Positions 43,372-54,432 of a stretch of DNA of 64,000 nt are shown here, one piece after another. Source of the stretch: Pseudomonas graminis. GTDB lineage: Bacteria; Pseudomonadota; Gammaproteobacteria; Pseudomonadales; Pseudomonadaceae. Location: contig NZ_CP053746.1 of assembly GCF_013201545.1 (NCBI RefSeq), forward strand, positions 1,577,001 through 1,641,000, in the 5' to 3' direction. The position numbers and the translations under genes were made by a program. Under the pieces are notes generated by a model that was given only the letters and a program-made list of their open reading frames with translations, was not told the origin of the DNA and did no database searches. The stretch's first letter is position 1. Each line of letters begins with the position of its first letter.

Positions 43372-43609
43372 ACTGGCGCTCGTTCCGATCCAGTTTTACC
43401 GCTATGCCATCAGTCCTCTGATGGCCAGTCACTGTCGTTTCTACCCCAGTTGCTCCTGCTACGCGTACGAGGCCATTGAAAATTATGGTCTGGTGCGCGG
43501 TGGCTGGCTGACCTTACGTCGCTTAGGTCGGTGTCATCCGTGGAATCCCGGTGGTTATGACCCGGTTCCACCTGCTCCCACCTCCCGTTCCTCTTCGATG
43601 GCCGAGTAA
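43364..43609 (+). CDS. yidD: Membrane protein insertion efficiency factor YidD
   Basis: An 81-residue protein with an amphipathic N-terminal helix and the conserved cysteine-rich block [15 protein letters not shown] (about residues 23-37), followed by [17 protein letters not shown]. YidD assists YidC-dependent insertion of inner-membrane proteins. It overlaps rnpA by 8 bp, and yidC starts 2 bp after its stop, so the set is tightly coupled. Confidence 0.95.
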   Translation: MRKLALVPIQFYRYAISPLMASHCRFYPSCSCYAYEAIENYGLVRGGWLTLRRLGRCHPWNPGGYDPVPPAPTSRSSSMAE

Positions 43610-43611
43610 TC

Positions 43612-45291
43612 ATGGATATTAAACGCACGATCCTGATCGTCGCCCTGGCAATCGTGACCTATGTCGGTGTCCTGAAATGGAACCAGGACTACGGTCAGGC
43701 TGCTTTGCCGACTCAGAATGTTGCTGCCAACACCAATACATCCGCTATTCCTGATGCTCCGCAAGGTTCAGCGACTGCCAATGCAGACGTTCCTAGCGCT
43801 ACCGGCGAAGTGGCTGCGCCTGCGGAAATCCCGGTGGCTACCAGCAAAGATCTGATCCAGGTGAAGACAGACGTCCTTAATCTGGAGATTGATCCGGTAG
43901 GCGGCGACGTGGTGCAGCTTCGTTTGCCACTTTATCCACGCCGTCAGGATCATCCCGAGATTCCTTTCCAGCTGTTCGATAACGGCGGCGAACGGATCTT
44001 TCTCGCTCAGAGCGGTCTGACTGGTGCAAATGGCCCTGATGCCCGAGCCAATGGTCGCCCGGTCTACTCGGCCACGCAAAAAAGCTACCAGTTGACTGAC
44101 GGTCAGAACGACTTGGTCGTCGACCTGAAATTCAGCGATGGCGGCGTGAACTACATCAAGCGTTTCACGTTCAAACGCGGTCTGTATGACCTGACCGTTT
44201 CTTACGTGATTGACAACCAGAGCGCGCAGCCTTGGAACGGTAACCTGTTCGCACAGCTGAAACGTGATTCGAGCGCTGACCCATCCTCGACGACTGCCAC
44301 TGGCACGGCCACCTATCTGGGTGCTGCGATGTGGACACCTTCGGAACCTTACAAAAAGGTTTCCATGAAGGACATCGACAAAGGTTCGGTGAAGGACACC
44401 GTTCAGGGTGGTTGGGTTGCCTGGTTGCAGCATTACTTCGTGACCGCTTGGATTCCGAATAAAACTGATAGCAACACTGTCACCACCCGTAAGGACAGTG
44501 CCGGCAATTACATCATCGGTTTCACAGGCCCGGCATTGACGGTCGCACCTGGCGCGAAAGCCGAGACCACTACAACGCTTTACGCCGGTCCGAAGAGTCA
44601 GGCAGTCCTGAAGGAGTTGTCCCCAGGTCTTGAATTGACGGTGGATTACGGGATTCTGTGGTTCATTGCCCAGCCTATTTTCTGGCTGCTGCAACATATC
44701 CACAGCATCGTGGGTAACTGGGGCTGGTCGATCATCTTCCTGACCATGCTAATCAAGGGGCTTTTCTTCCCTCTGTCGGCGGCCAGTTACAAGTCGATGG
44801 CACGCATGCGTGCAGTCGCTCCGCGCTTGGCCGCGTTGAAAGAGCAGCATGGTGACGATCGTCAGAAGCTTTCTCAGTCGATGATGGAGCTGTACAAGAA
44901 AGAGAAGATTAACCCGTTGGGTGGATGCTTGCCGATCCTGGTGCAGATGCCGGTGTTCCTGTCGCTGTACTGGGTACTGCTTGAAAGCGTCGAAATGCGC
45001 CAGGCACCTTGGCTGCTGTGGATAACCGACCTGTCGATCAAGGACCCGTTCTTTATCCTGCCGATCATCATGGGCGCTACCATGTTTATCCAGCAGCGTT
45101 TGAATCCGACTCCGCCGGATCCGATGCAGGCCAAGGTCATGAAGCTGATGCCAATCATCTTCACGTTCTTCTTCCTATGGTTCCCGGCTGGTCTGGTGCT
45201 GTACTGGGTTGTGAACAACACCTTGTCCATCACTCAGCAGTGGTACATCACCCGCAGCATCGAAGCGAAAGCCAAGAAAGCTGAAGCCTGA
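43612..45291 (+). CDS. yidC: Membrane protein insertase YidC (Oxa1 family)
   Basis: A 559-residue inner-membrane insertase. The first membrane segment is at about residues 5-21. A large periplasmic beta-sandwich domain follows after an Ala/Thr/Asn-rich linker. The Oxa1 core of five helices begins near residue 345 (WFIAQPIFWLLQHIHS). The conserved positively charged groove Arg lies in the KGLFFPLSAASYKSMARMR segment. A perfect DnaA box falls at 45017-45025, and a terminator follows the gene. Confidence 0.98.
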   Translation: MDIKRTILIVALAIVTYVGVLKWNQDYGQAALPTQNVAANTNTSAIPDAPQGSATANADVPSATGEVAAPAEIPVATSKDLIQVKTDVLNLEIDPVGGDVVQLRLPLYPRRQDHPEIPFQLFDNGGERIFLAQSGLTGANGPDARANGRPVYSATQKSYQLTDGQNDLVVDLKFSDGGVNYIKRFTFKRGLYDLTVSYVIDNQSAQPWNGNLFAQLKRDSSADPSSTTATGTATYLGAAMWTPSEPYKKVSMKDIDKGSVKDTVQGGWVAWLQHYFVTAWIPNKTDSNTVTTRKDSAGNYIIGFTGPALTVAPGAKAETTTTLYAGPKSQAVLKELSPGLELTVDYGILWFIAQPIFWLLQHIHSIVGNWGWSIIFLTMLIKGLFFPLSAASYKSMARMRAVAPRLAALKEQHGDDRQKLSQSMMELYKKEKINPLGGCLPILVQMPVFLSLYWVLLESVEMRQAPWLLWITDLSIKDPFFILPIIMGATMFIQQRLNPTPPDPMQAKVMKLMPIIFTFFFLWFPAGLVLYWVVNNTLSITQQWYITRSIEAKAKKAEA

Positions 45292-45313
45292 TCTACCCTG
45301 TTAACAAGTCATT

Positions 45314-45340
45314 CAAAACGCCCCCTCGTGGGGCGTTTTG
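45314..45340. terminator. Rho-independent terminator after yidC
   Basis: The 11-bp perfect stem CAAAACGCCCC (45314-45324) and GGGGCGTTTTG (45330-45340) has a 5-nt loop and a short T run at its end. Confidence 0.85.
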
Positions 45341-45369
45341 CTATCCGTCGGTTGCCTAGGAGTCGGCCC

Positions 45370-46740
45370 ATGAACGTTCTTTTTGAAACCATTGCGGCCA
45401 TCGCGACGGCTCCCGGACGAGGAGGCGTCGGCATCGTCCGCATCTCTGGTCCCCAGGCCGGCAAGTGTGCAGAGGCGATTCTCGGCAAACTGCCACAACC
45501 TCGGTACGCGCATTACGGCACCTTCAAGGGAGAAAGCGGCGTAATCATCGACGAAGGTATCGGACTCTATTTTTCTGGCCCCCACTCATTCACCGGGGAA
45601 GACGTCCTCGAACTTCAAGGGCATGGCGGGCCGGTGGTTCTGGACATGTTGCTGCAACGCTGTGTGCAGTTGGGGTGCCGTCTGGCACGGCCCGGGGAAT
45701 TCAGTGAACGCGCATTTCTCAACGACAAGCTCGACCTCGCCCAAGCCGAGGCCATCGCTGACCTTATCGAAGCGAGTTCTGCACAGGCCGCACGCAATGC
45801 GTTGAGGTCGCTGCAGGGTGCATTTTCTCAGCGAGTACATGAGCTCACGGAGAAACTGATCAGCCTGCGCATTTATGTCGAAGCAGCGATCGATTTTCCG
45901 GAGGAAGAGATCGACTTTCTCGCGGACGGCCATGTGCTTGCCATGCTGGACGACGTTCGCAGTCAGTTATCCACAGTGCTCCACGAAGCCAACCAGGGCG
46001 CACTGCTTAGGGATGGCATGAACGTGGTGATTGCAGGCAGACCCAACGCCGGCAAATCCAGTCTGCTGAATGCACTCGCCGGCAAAGAGGCGGCAATTGT
46101 GACTGAGATTGCCGGCACAACCCGTGATGTCCTGCGCGAACATATCCACATTGATGGCATGCCTCTCCACGTCGTGGACACTGCCGGTCTGCGCGACACC
46201 GACGATCATGTGGAAAAAATAGGTGTGCAACGCGCGCTTCAGGCCATAGGTCAGGCGGACCGAATTCTGCTGGTGGTGGATGCGACAGCGCCGGAGGCGC
46301 GCGATCCTTTCGCTTTATGGCCCGAGTTCCTGGATCAAAGACCTGACCCCGCCCACGTCACCTTGATTCGTAACAAGGTGGACCTGAGTAATGAACCGGT
46401 GGAGCTGGTGACCAGCATCGATGGCCACGTGACCATCAGCCTGAGCGCCAAGTCAGGAGGTAAGGGCGTGGAGCTTCTCAGAGAGCATCTGAAGGCGTGC
46501 ATGGGATATCAGCAAACAGCTGAAGGAAGCTTCAGTGCGCGACGGCGACACCTTGAAGCGCTGCACAAGGCAAGCGCTTCTCTCGAGCATGGACGCTCGC
46601 AGCTGACCCTGGCGGGCGCCGGCGAGCTGCTTGCCGAAGACCTGCGCCAAGCACAGCAGTCCCTGGGCGAAATTACGGGCGCATTCAGCTCGGACGATTT
46701 GCTGGGACGAATTTTCTCCAGCTTTTGCATCGGCAAATAA
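45370..46740 (+). CDS. mnmE: tRNA uridine-5-carboxymethylaminomethyl GTPase MnmE
   Basis: A 456-residue GTPase that, with MnmG, modifies U34 of tRNAs. The N-terminal domain binds formyl-tetrahydrofolate; the inserted G domain has GRPNAGKSS near residue 222 and DTAGLRDT; the protein ends in the obligatory CIGK with its catalytic Cys. The ATG at 45370 follows AGGAG (45358-45362). It contains a perfect DnaA box at 45967-45975 and is followed by the oriC-like spacer. Confidence 0.98.
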   Translation: MNVLFETIAAIATAPGRGGVGIVRISGPQAGKCAEAILGKLPQPRYAHYGTFKGESGVIIDEGIGLYFSGPHSFTGEDVLELQGHGGPVVLDMLLQRCVQLGCRLARPGEFSERAFLNDKLDLAQAEAIADLIEASSAQAARNALRSLQGAFSQRVHELTEKLISLRIYVEAAIDFPEEEIDFLADGHVLAMLDDVRSQLSTVLHEANQGALLRDGMNVVIAGRPNAGKSSLLNALAGKEAAIVTEIAGTTRDVLREHIHIDGMPLHVVDTAGLRDTDDHVEKIGVQRALQAIGQADRILLVVDATAPEARDPFALWPEFLDQRPDPAHVTLIRNKVDLSNEPVELVTSIDGHVTISLSAKSGGKGVELLREHLKACMGYQQTAEGSFSARRRHLEALHKASASLEHGRSQLTLAGAGELLAEDLRQAQQSLGEITGAFSSDDLLGRIFSSFCIGK

Positions 46741-46891
46741 CACCGCGATCCATCCCCTGGCAGGTCAATCTCTCCGGATCTGCCCCATCTCGATTCAGGT
46801 TTTCTGACTTTTGCAGACTTCCGGTCAATGCCTGGGGGCATAGATGCGCCTCGAATTTGACCGTTTAGCACCTGAATTCTCAAATAAGCCC

Positions 46892-47166
46892 TGTGCATAA
46901 CCATGGCTAAGCTCGGTAGATAAACAGGTCCCTCACCTGAGGATAATGCCACCTGTGGACAAGTGGTCATTTAATCCACAGGCTTAGACAGGTTATCCAA
47001 GTAGCTCTTGGGCACATGGACACAGGCTTTTGATTCTCTGTACATCACGTATTTAAAGGATTTGAGCATTCTATCCACAGAGATGGGCCTCAGTAGAAAT
47101 AAACATAAAAACAAAGATCTTATAAATTTCCTTCTTTTTAATTTCTATAACCGCCATTCATCCACA
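46892..47166. other. Second oriC-like region between mnmE and mnmG
   Basis: The 524 bp spacer (46741-47264) has no gene but resembles oriC. CTCTGTACATCACGT at 47036-47050 matches 42531-42545 at 14 of 15 bases. A DnaA-like box CTATCCACA follows at 47071, 35 bp from the block start, exactly as in oriC. A CCTTCTTT-rich AT tract follows at 47128-47149, matching 42626-42644. Further one-mismatch boxes lie at 46892, 46954, 46972 and 47158. No box is perfect. A TATACT at 47214-47219 may be the mnmG -10. Confidence 0.75.
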
Positions 47167-47264
47167 GCTGGTTAGATTTTGCGCAACGGGTTTCTTAAGG
47201 GGGGGTAAGTCCCTATACTTGCCGCCATTCCTATTCCCCCCAAACAACAGGCACGAGGTGCGTG

Positions 47265-49163
47265 GTGGATTTCCCTTCCCGTTTTCAAGTGATCGTCATC
47301 GGCGGCGGTCATGCCGGTACCGAGGCAGCACTGGCGTCCGCACGTATGGGGGCTACCACCCTGCTGCTTACGCATAACGTGGAAACCCTCGGCCAGATGA
47401 GTTGCAACCCGGCCATTGGTGGCATCGGTAAAAGTCATTTGGTCAAAGAGATCGATGCACTCGGCGGTGCGATGGCAACGGCCACGGACAAAAGTGGCAT
47501 CCAGTTTCGCGTGCTTAACAGCCGCAAAGGCCCCGCTGTCCGGGCTACACGTGCCCAGGCGGATCGCGTGCTCTACAAGGCCGCAGTCAGAGAAATCATC
47601 GAAAACCAGCCCAACCTCTGGGTATTCCAACAGGCATGCGACGACCTGATCGTCGAGCAGGATCAGGTGCGCGGCGTCGTTACCCAGATGGGACTGCGTT
47701 TTCTCGCTGATTCCGTGGTTCTGACAACCGGGACCTTCCTGGGCGGACTTATCCACATCGGTCTGCAGAACTATTCGGGCGGTCGCGCCGGTGATCCGCC
47801 GTCGATCGCGCTTGCACGCAGGCTCCGTGAGCTTCCGTTGAGAGTGGGCCGCCTGAAAACGGGTACACCTCCGCGCATTGACGGCCGATCTGTGGATTTC
47901 TCGGTGATGACCGAACAACCGGGTGATACGCCGATCCCGGTGATGTCGTTCATGGGTTCAAAGGCTCAACACCCGAGCCAGGTCAGTTGCTGGATTACCC
48001 ACACCAATGCCCAGACCCACGAAATCATCGCGGCCAATCTTGATCGTTCGCCGATGTATTCCGCTGCCGGTGAGATAGAGGGGGTAGGTCCACGCTATTG
48101 CCCGTCGATTGAAGACAAGATCCATCGGTTTGCCGACAAGGAAAGCCATCAGGTGTTTATCGAGCCGGAAGGTTTGACGACCCATGAGCTTTATCCCAAC
48201 GGCATATCGACCTCGCTGCCGTTCGACGTACAGCTGCAGATCGTGCGGTCCATTCGCGGAATGGAAAACGCCCACATCGTCAGGCCTGGCTATGCCATCG
48301 AGTACGACTACTTCGATCCGCGCGACCTGAAGTACAGCCTCGAAACCAAGGTTATCGGTGGGTTGTTTTTCGCAGGACAGATCAACGGCACAACCGGTTA
48401 CGAAGAGGCCGGTGCCCAAGGTTTACTCGCTGGCGCCAACGCAGCGCTTCGGGCTCAAGGTAAGGACAGCTGGTGTCCGCGTCGCGATGAGGCTTACATC
48501 GGCGTGCTAGTGGATGACCTCATTACGTTGGGTACTCAGGAGCCATACCGGATGTTCACCTCGCGTGCCGAGTACCGCTTGATTTTGCGGGAAGACAACG
48601 CGGACTTGCGTTTGACGGAACAAGGTCGGGCGCTCGGGTTGGTCGACGATGCCCGCTGGGCGGCGTTCTGTGCCAAGCGTGAAGGCATCGAGCTGGAAGA
48701 GCAGCGCCTGAAATCAACCTGGATTCGTCCGGGTACCGAGCAGGGCGATGCAGTCTCGGCGCATTTCGGCACTCCGTTGACCCACGAATACAATTTGCTG
48801 AACCTGCTGAGCCGTCCCGAAGTGGACTATGCCAGCCTGGTTGAGCTGACCGGCAACGGCTCGCCTGACCCGCAGGTCGCTGAACAAGTTGAAATCAAGA
48901 CCAAGTACGCCGGTTACATCGATCGTCAGCAAGACGAGATCACTCGTCTGCGTGCCAGCGAAAACACACGGCTCCCTGTGGATATCGATTACACCGGGAT
49001 TTCCGGCCTTTCCAAGGAAATCCAGAGCAAGCTGGGGATAACTCGTCCTGAAACCCTTGGGCAGGCCTCGCGGATTCCCGGCGTCACGCCAGCGGCGATT
49101 TCTCTGTTGATGATTCATCTGAAAAAACGCGGCGCGGGCCGTCAGTTGGAGCAAAGCGCTTGA
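47265..49163 (+). CDS. mnmG: tRNA uridine-5-carboxymethylaminomethyl enzyme MnmG (GidA)
   Basis: A 632-residue FAD protein, partner of MnmE in wobble-uridine modification. The FAD site is [11 protein letters not shown] near residue 11, and the motif [22 protein letters not shown] (in two parts around residue 47) is a family signature. Two adjacent GTG codons occur; I chose 47265 (MDFPSRF) because GAGG sits 6 nt upstream and homologues start there. It contains a perfect DnaA box at 47749-47757. It overlaps rsmG by 4 bp. Confidence 0.97.
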   Translation: MDFPSRFQVIVIGGGHAGTEAALASARMGATTLLLTHNVETLGQMSCNPAIGGIGKSHLVKEIDALGGAMATATDKSGIQFRVLNSRKGPAVRATRAQADRVLYKAAVREIIENQPNLWVFQQACDDLIVEQDQVRGVVTQMGLRFLADSVVLTTGTFLGGLIHIGLQNYSGGRAGDPPSIALARRLRELPLRVGRLKTGTPPRIDGRSVDFSVMTEQPGDTPIPVMSFMGSKAQHPSQVSCWITHTNAQTHEIIAANLDRSPMYSAAGEIEGVGPRYCPSIEDKIHRFADKESHQVFIEPEGLTTHELYPNGISTSLPFDVQLQIVRSIRGMENAHIVRPGYAIEYDYFDPRDLKYSLETKVIGGLFFAGQINGTTGYEEAGAQGLLAGANAALRAQGKDSWCPRRDEAYIGVLVDDLITLGTQEPYRMFTSRAEYRLILREDNADLRLTEQGRALGLVDDARWAAFCAKREGIELEEQRLKSTWIRPGTEQGDAVSAHFGTPLTHEYNLLNLLSRPEVDYASLVELTGNGSPDPQVAEQVEIKTKYAGYIDRQQDEITRLRASENTRLPVDIDYTGISGLSKEIQSKLGITRPETLGQASRIPGVTPAAISLLMIHLKKRGAGRQLEQSA

Positions 49164-49804
49164 GTTCGATGGTTACCCCGCAGCATGCAGAAGAACTGAC
49201 CCTTGGCGCTCGAGAGCTTGGTGTCGAGTTGAACGAAAGCCAACACCGCCAGTTGCTGGCGTACCTGGCTTTGCTCATCAAGTGGAACAAGGCCTACAAC
49301 CTGACCGCCGTTCGTGATCCAGATGAAATGGTCTCTCGCCATCTGCTGGACAGCTTGAGCGTGGTGCGTTTCATCGAAGGTGAGCGTCAGCTGGATGTCG
49401 GCAGTGGCGGCGGGATGCCGGGTATCCCGCTCGCCATCCTGTTTCCGGACATGAAAGTGACGGTGCTGGACAGTAACGGCAAGAAAACCCGGTTTCTGAC
49501 GCAGGTCAAACTCGAGCTTGCGCTCGCCAACCTCGAAGTTATCCACAGTCGTGCCGAAGCGTTCCAGCCCGCGCTGCCGTTCAACGGCATCATCTCCCGC
49601 GCCTTCAGCAGTCTGGAAGACTTTACCCAGTGGACTCGGCACATGGGCGACGGCCAAACGCGCTGGTTGGCAATGAAGGGTCTGCATCCAGTGGATGAAC
49701 TGGTAGCATTGCCCGCAGATTTTCATCTGGAAAGCGCGCAAGCCTTGGCCGTACCCGGTTGCCAAGGTCAACGGCATCTGCTGATACTGCGCCGCACGGC
49801 ATGA
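49160..49804 (+). CDS. rsmG: 16S rRNA m7G527 methyltransferase RsmG (GidB)
   Basis: A 214-residue SAM-dependent enzyme that methylates G527 of 16S rRNA; its loss gives low-level streptomycin resistance in many bacteria. [17 protein letters not shown] near residue 43 and the SAM motif [15 protein letters not shown] (about 77-91) are intact. The likely start is TTG at 49160, overlapping the mnmG stop and giving MSSMVTPQ as in homologues; an ATG at 49169 is the alternative. A perfect DnaA box lies at 49539-49547. Confidence 0.96.
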   Translation: MSSMVTPQHAEELTLGARELGVELNESQHRQLLAYLALLIKWNKAYNLTAVRDPDEMVSRHLLDSLSVVRFIEGERQLDVGSGGGMPGIPLAILFPDMKVTVLDSNGKKTRFLTQVKLELALANLEVIHSRAEAFQPALPFNGIISRAFSSLEDFTQWTRHMGDGQTRWLAMKGLHPVDELVALPADFHLESAQALAVPGCQGQRHLLILRRTA

Positions 49805-49822
49805 CAGGGAACACACGCAAGA

Positions 49823-50617
49823 ATGGCTAAGGTATTCGCGATAGCGAACCAAAAAGGGGGTGTGGGTAAAACCACAACCTGTATCAACCTCGCGGCTTCG
49901 CTGGTGGCTACCAAGCGTCGGGTGCTGTTGATCGATCTCGATCCGCAAGGCAATGCCACCATGGGCAGTGGTGTGGATAAGCATGCGCTTGAGCACTCGG
50001 TCTACGATTTGCTGATCGGCGAGTGCGACCTGAATCAGGCCATGCACTTTTCCGAACACGGCGGCTATCAGCTGCTGCCGGCAAACCGTGATCTGACGGC
50101 TGCCGAGGTGGTCCTGCTTGAAATGCAGATGAAGGAATCGCGTCTGCGCGCAGCACTGGCGCCCATCCGCGAAAATTACGATTACATCCTCATCGATTGC
50201 CCTCCATCGCTTTCAATGTTGACGCTCAACGCGCTGGTCGCGGCCGACGGCGTGATTATCCCCATGCAGTGTGAGTACTTTGCGCTCGAAGGTCTGAGTG
50301 ACCTTGTGGATAACATCAAGCGCATCGGTGAATTGCTCAATCCCCAACTCAAGATCGAGGGTTTGCTGCGGACCATGTATGACCCGCGGCTTAGCCTGAT
50401 CAACGATGTTTCGGCGCAGCTCAAAGAGCATTTCGGCGAGCAGCTGTACGACACCGTGATTCCGCGCAATATTCGTCTGGCCGAGGCGCCCAGCTTCGGC
50501 ATGCCGGCTTTGGCGTACGACAAGACTTCTCGCGGCGCGCTGGCTTACCTGGCGCTTGCGGGCGAGATGGTTCGTCGCCAACGTCGCGGCAGTCGCACTG
50601 CGGCTCAGCCCACTTAA
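49823..50617 (+). CDS. parA: Chromosome partitioning ATPase ParA (Soj)
   Basis: A 264-residue Walker-type ATPase that forms a nucleoid-bound gradient and pulls ParB-parS complexes apart. The deviant Walker A KGGVGKT is at 11-17 and Walker B is in ILIDCPPSL. It lacks the long N-terminal DNA-binding domain of plasmid type Ia ParA, as expected for a chromosomal Soj. Two perfect DnaA boxes fall inside it (49972-49980, 50305-50313), both read as Val-Asp-Lys/Asn. parB follows 9 bp later. Confidence 0.98.
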   Translation: MAKVFAIANQKGGVGKTTTCINLAASLVATKRRVLLIDLDPQGNATMGSGVDKHALEHSVYDLLIGECDLNQAMHFSEHGGYQLLPANRDLTAAEVVLLEMQMKESRLRAALAPIRENYDYILIDCPPSLSMLTLNALVAADGVIIPMQCEYFALEGLSDLVDNIKRIGELLNPQLKIEGLLRTMYDPRLSLINDVSAQLKEHFGEQLYDTVIPRNIRLAEAPSFGMPALAYDKTSRGALAYLALAGEMVRRQRRGSRTAAQPT

Positions 50618-50626
50618 GGAAATTCC

Positions 50627-51499
50627 ATGGCCGTCAAGAAACGTGGACTCGGACGTGGGCTGGACGCACTGCTGAGCAGCCCCACCGTCACCGCACTGGA
50701 AGAACAGGCGGTGAAGGCCACTGAGCGCGAGCTTCAACACATCCCACTGGACCTGATTCAGCGAGGCAAGTACCAGCCGCGTCGTGATATGGATCCCCAG
50801 GCGCTGGAAGAACTGGCGAACTCGATCAAGGCGCAAGGGGTCATGCAGCCGATCGTGGTCCGCCCGATCGCCGACAACCGCTTTGAGATCATCGCGGGCG
50901 AGCGCCGCTGGCGCGCCAGCCAGCAGGCAGGGATTGAGACGATCCCTGCCATGGTGCGTGACGTGCCGGATGAAGCGGCGATCGCGATGGCGCTGATTGA
51001 GAACATCCAGCGCGAAGACCTGAATCCGATCGAGGAAGCGATTGCCCTGCAGCGTCTGCAGCAGGAATTTCAGCTGACCCAGCAGCAAGTGGCGGAAGCG
51101 GTAGGCAAGTCGCGAGTCAGCGTCGCCAATTTGCTGCGACTGATCGCATTGCCGGAAGTGATCAAGACCATGCTCTCCCATGGTGATCTTGAGATGGGCC
51201 ATGCCCGGGCCCTACTGGGGCTGCCTGAAGATCAGCAGGTTGAAGGGGCGCGACATGTTGTCGCACGCGGTCTGACCGTGCGCCAGACAGAAGCACTGGT
51301 TCGCCAGTGGCTGAGCGGCAAACAGGAGGCTGCCGAACCGGTGAAGGCTGATCCTGACATCACACGTCTCGAGCAGCGCCTAGCCGAGCGGCTGGGCTCC
51401 GCGGTGCAAATCCGGCATGGACAGAAGGGCAAAGGTCAGTTGGTTATTCGTTATAACTCGTTGGACGAGCTACAGGGTGTGCTCGCTCACATTCGCTGA
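50627..51499 (+). CDS. parB: Chromosome partitioning protein ParB (Spo0J)
   Basis: A 290-residue CTPase that binds parS, slides as a clamp and recruits condensin. The N-terminal KRGLGRGLDALL segment interacts with ParA. The CTP-binding motif GERRWRA (near residue 90) and the helix-turn-helix around QQQVAEAVGKSRVSVANLLRL are intact; the last 50 residues dimerise. Its targets, two perfect parS copies, are in recF about 12 kb to the left. It is followed by the atp promoter. Confidence 0.98.
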   Translation: MAVKKRGLGRGLDALLSSPTVTALEEQAVKATERELQHIPLDLIQRGKYQPRRDMDPQALEELANSIKAQGVMQPIVVRPIADNRFEIIAGERRWRASQQAGIETIPAMVRDVPDEAAIAMALIENIQREDLNPIEEAIALQRLQQEFQLTQQQVAEAVGKSRVSVANLLRLIALPEVIKTMLSHGDLEMGHARALLGLPEDQQVEGARHVVARGLTVRQTEALVRQWLSGKQEAAEPVKADPDITRLEQRLAERLGSAVQIRHGQKGKGQLVIRYNSLDELQGVLAHIR

Positions 51500-51543
51500 A
51501 ACAAATCATGCGTAGCGCGTAGTCGGAAATCACTACCTGGCAG

Positions 51544-51572
51544 TTGAATAGGGGCTGAACCGCCCCTATACT
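51544..51572 (+). promoter_or_regulatory. Sigma-70 promoter of the atp operon
   Basis: -35 TTGAAT (51544-51549), a 17-bp spacer and -10 TATACT (51567-51572), about 70 bp ahead of atpI. The spacer is occupied by an inverted repeat, AGGGGC (51550-51555) and GCCCCT (51562-51567). Confidence 0.8.
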
Positions 51573-51645
51573 CTGCGCGCATTTTGTCGGCACAATTTAT
51601 GCCAAGTTATTGATTTTGGCGGCCGGCTTACGAGGAGCCCATGTG

Positions 51646-52939
<1,294 letters not shown>

Positions 52940-52961
52940 GACCCGCCTGGCGAGTCTGATG

Positions 52962-52985
52962 ATCCCCTCGCTTCGGTGAGGGGAT
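52962..52985 (+). promoter_or_regulatory. Intraoperonic stem-loop between atpB and atpE
   Basis: ATCCCCTCGC-TTCG-GTGAGGGGAT forms a 10-bp stem (one G-U pair) closed by the very stable C(UUCG)G tetraloop. No T tract follows, so a role in mRNA processing or stability is more likely than termination. Confidence 0.6.
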
Positions 52986-53061
52986 GCCCGCGAGGGCTTG
53001 ATGTAAGAAACGATTTTGCTTTACCGCTTTAATCTAAGAAAACCTAACCAATACGACGTAA

Positions 53062-53334
<273 letters not shown>

Positions 53335-53391
53335 TCACTCGAATTTTCGAGTTGATTGGTGTGATGGACAACGAACGAGCGAGGTGTTGGC

Positions 53392-53862
53392 GTGAACATT
53401 AATGCAACCCTGATTGGCCAGTCCGTTGCGTTCTTCATTTTTGTGCTGTTCTGCATGAAGTTCGTGTGGCCTCCGGTCATCGCGGCTTTGCACGAACGTC
53501 AGAAGAAGATTGCGGATGGACTGGACGCTGCTACACGAGCAGCTCGCGACCTGGAGCTGGCCCAAGATAAAGTGGGTCAGCAACTGCGCGAAGCTAAGGC
53601 TCAAGCAGCTGAGATCATTGAGCAAGCCAAGAAACGCGGTACCCAGATTGTCGACGAAGCCCGTGAACAGGCTCGCGTTGAAGCTGACCGCATCAAGGCT
53701 CAGGCTCAGGCCGAGATCGAACAGGAACTGAACGGCGTCAAAGATGCGCTGCGCGCCCAATTGGGTAGCCTGGCAGTCAACGGCGCAGAGAAGATCCTGG
53801 GTGCCACAATCGATCAAAACGCGCACGCGGAGCTGGTAAACAAACTGGCTGCTGAAATTTAA
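53392..53862 (+). CDS. atpF: ATP synthase subunit b
   Basis: A 156-residue stator subunit: one N-terminal membrane helix (about residues 5-26) and a long, charged, Ala/Glu/Gln-rich coiled coil that dimerises and holds the delta subunit. It begins [18 protein letters not shown], the standard gammaproteobacterial form. GCGAGG lies 9 nt before the ATG. atpH follows 12 bp downstream. Confidence 0.98.
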   Translation: MNINATLIGQSVAFFIFVLFCMKFVWPPVIAALHERQKKIADGLDAATRAARDLELAQDKVGQQLREAKAQAAEIIEQAKKRGTQIVDEAREQARVEADRIKAQAQAEIEQELNGVKDALRAQLGSLAVNGAEKILGATIDQNAHAELVNKLAAEI

Positions 53863-53874
53863 GCGAGGGCGATC

Positions 53875-54411
53875 ATGGCAGAACTGACCACGTTGGCCCG
53901 ACCTTACGCTAAGGCAGCCTTCGAGCATGCACAGGCGCACCAGCAACTGGCCAATTGGTCAGCCATGCTCGGCCTGGCTGCTGCAGTGTCGCAAGACGAC
54001 ACGATGCAGCGCATGCTCAAGGCCCCGCGACTGACGAGCGCAGACAAGGCCGCCACTTTTATTGAAGTGTGCGGCGACAAGTTCGATGCCAAGGCACAGA
54101 ATTTCATTCACGTCGTTGCTGAAAACGACCGTCTCCAGCTTCTGCCGGAGATCTCCGAACTGTTCGAGCTTTACAAGGCCGAGCAGGAAAAATCGGTAGA
54201 TGTGGATGTGACCAGTGCTTTTGCATTGAACCAAGAACAGCAAGACAAACTCGCCAAGGTTCTCAGTGCACGGCTCGGCCGGGAAGTGCGCCTGCACGCT
54301 GCGGAGGATGCCGCCCTCATAGGTGGTGTCATCATCCGCGCCGGCGACCTGGTTATCGATGGCTCAGTTCGCGGCAAACTCGCGCAACTAGCCGAAGCAT
54401 TGAAATCTTGA
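53875..54411 (+). CDS. atpH: ATP synthase subunit delta
   Basis: A 178-residue stator protein linking the F1 head to subunit b. The N-terminal helical bundle begins [16 protein letters not shown] and the C-terminal block [20 protein letters not shown] (about 150-169) is the family signature. Length is that of E. coli AtpH. It lies between atpF and atpA with gaps of 12 and 21 bp. Confidence 0.98.
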   Translation: MAELTTLARPYAKAAFEHAQAHQQLANWSAMLGLAAAVSQDDTMQRMLKAPRLTSADKAATFIEVCGDKFDAKAQNFIHVVAENDRLQLLPEISELFELYKAEQEKSVDVDVTSAFALNQEQQDKLAKVLSARLGREVRLHAAEDAALIGGVIIRAGDLVIDGSVRGKLAQLAEALKS

Positions 54412-54432
54412 GTTTGAAGGGGCAGCAGAGCA

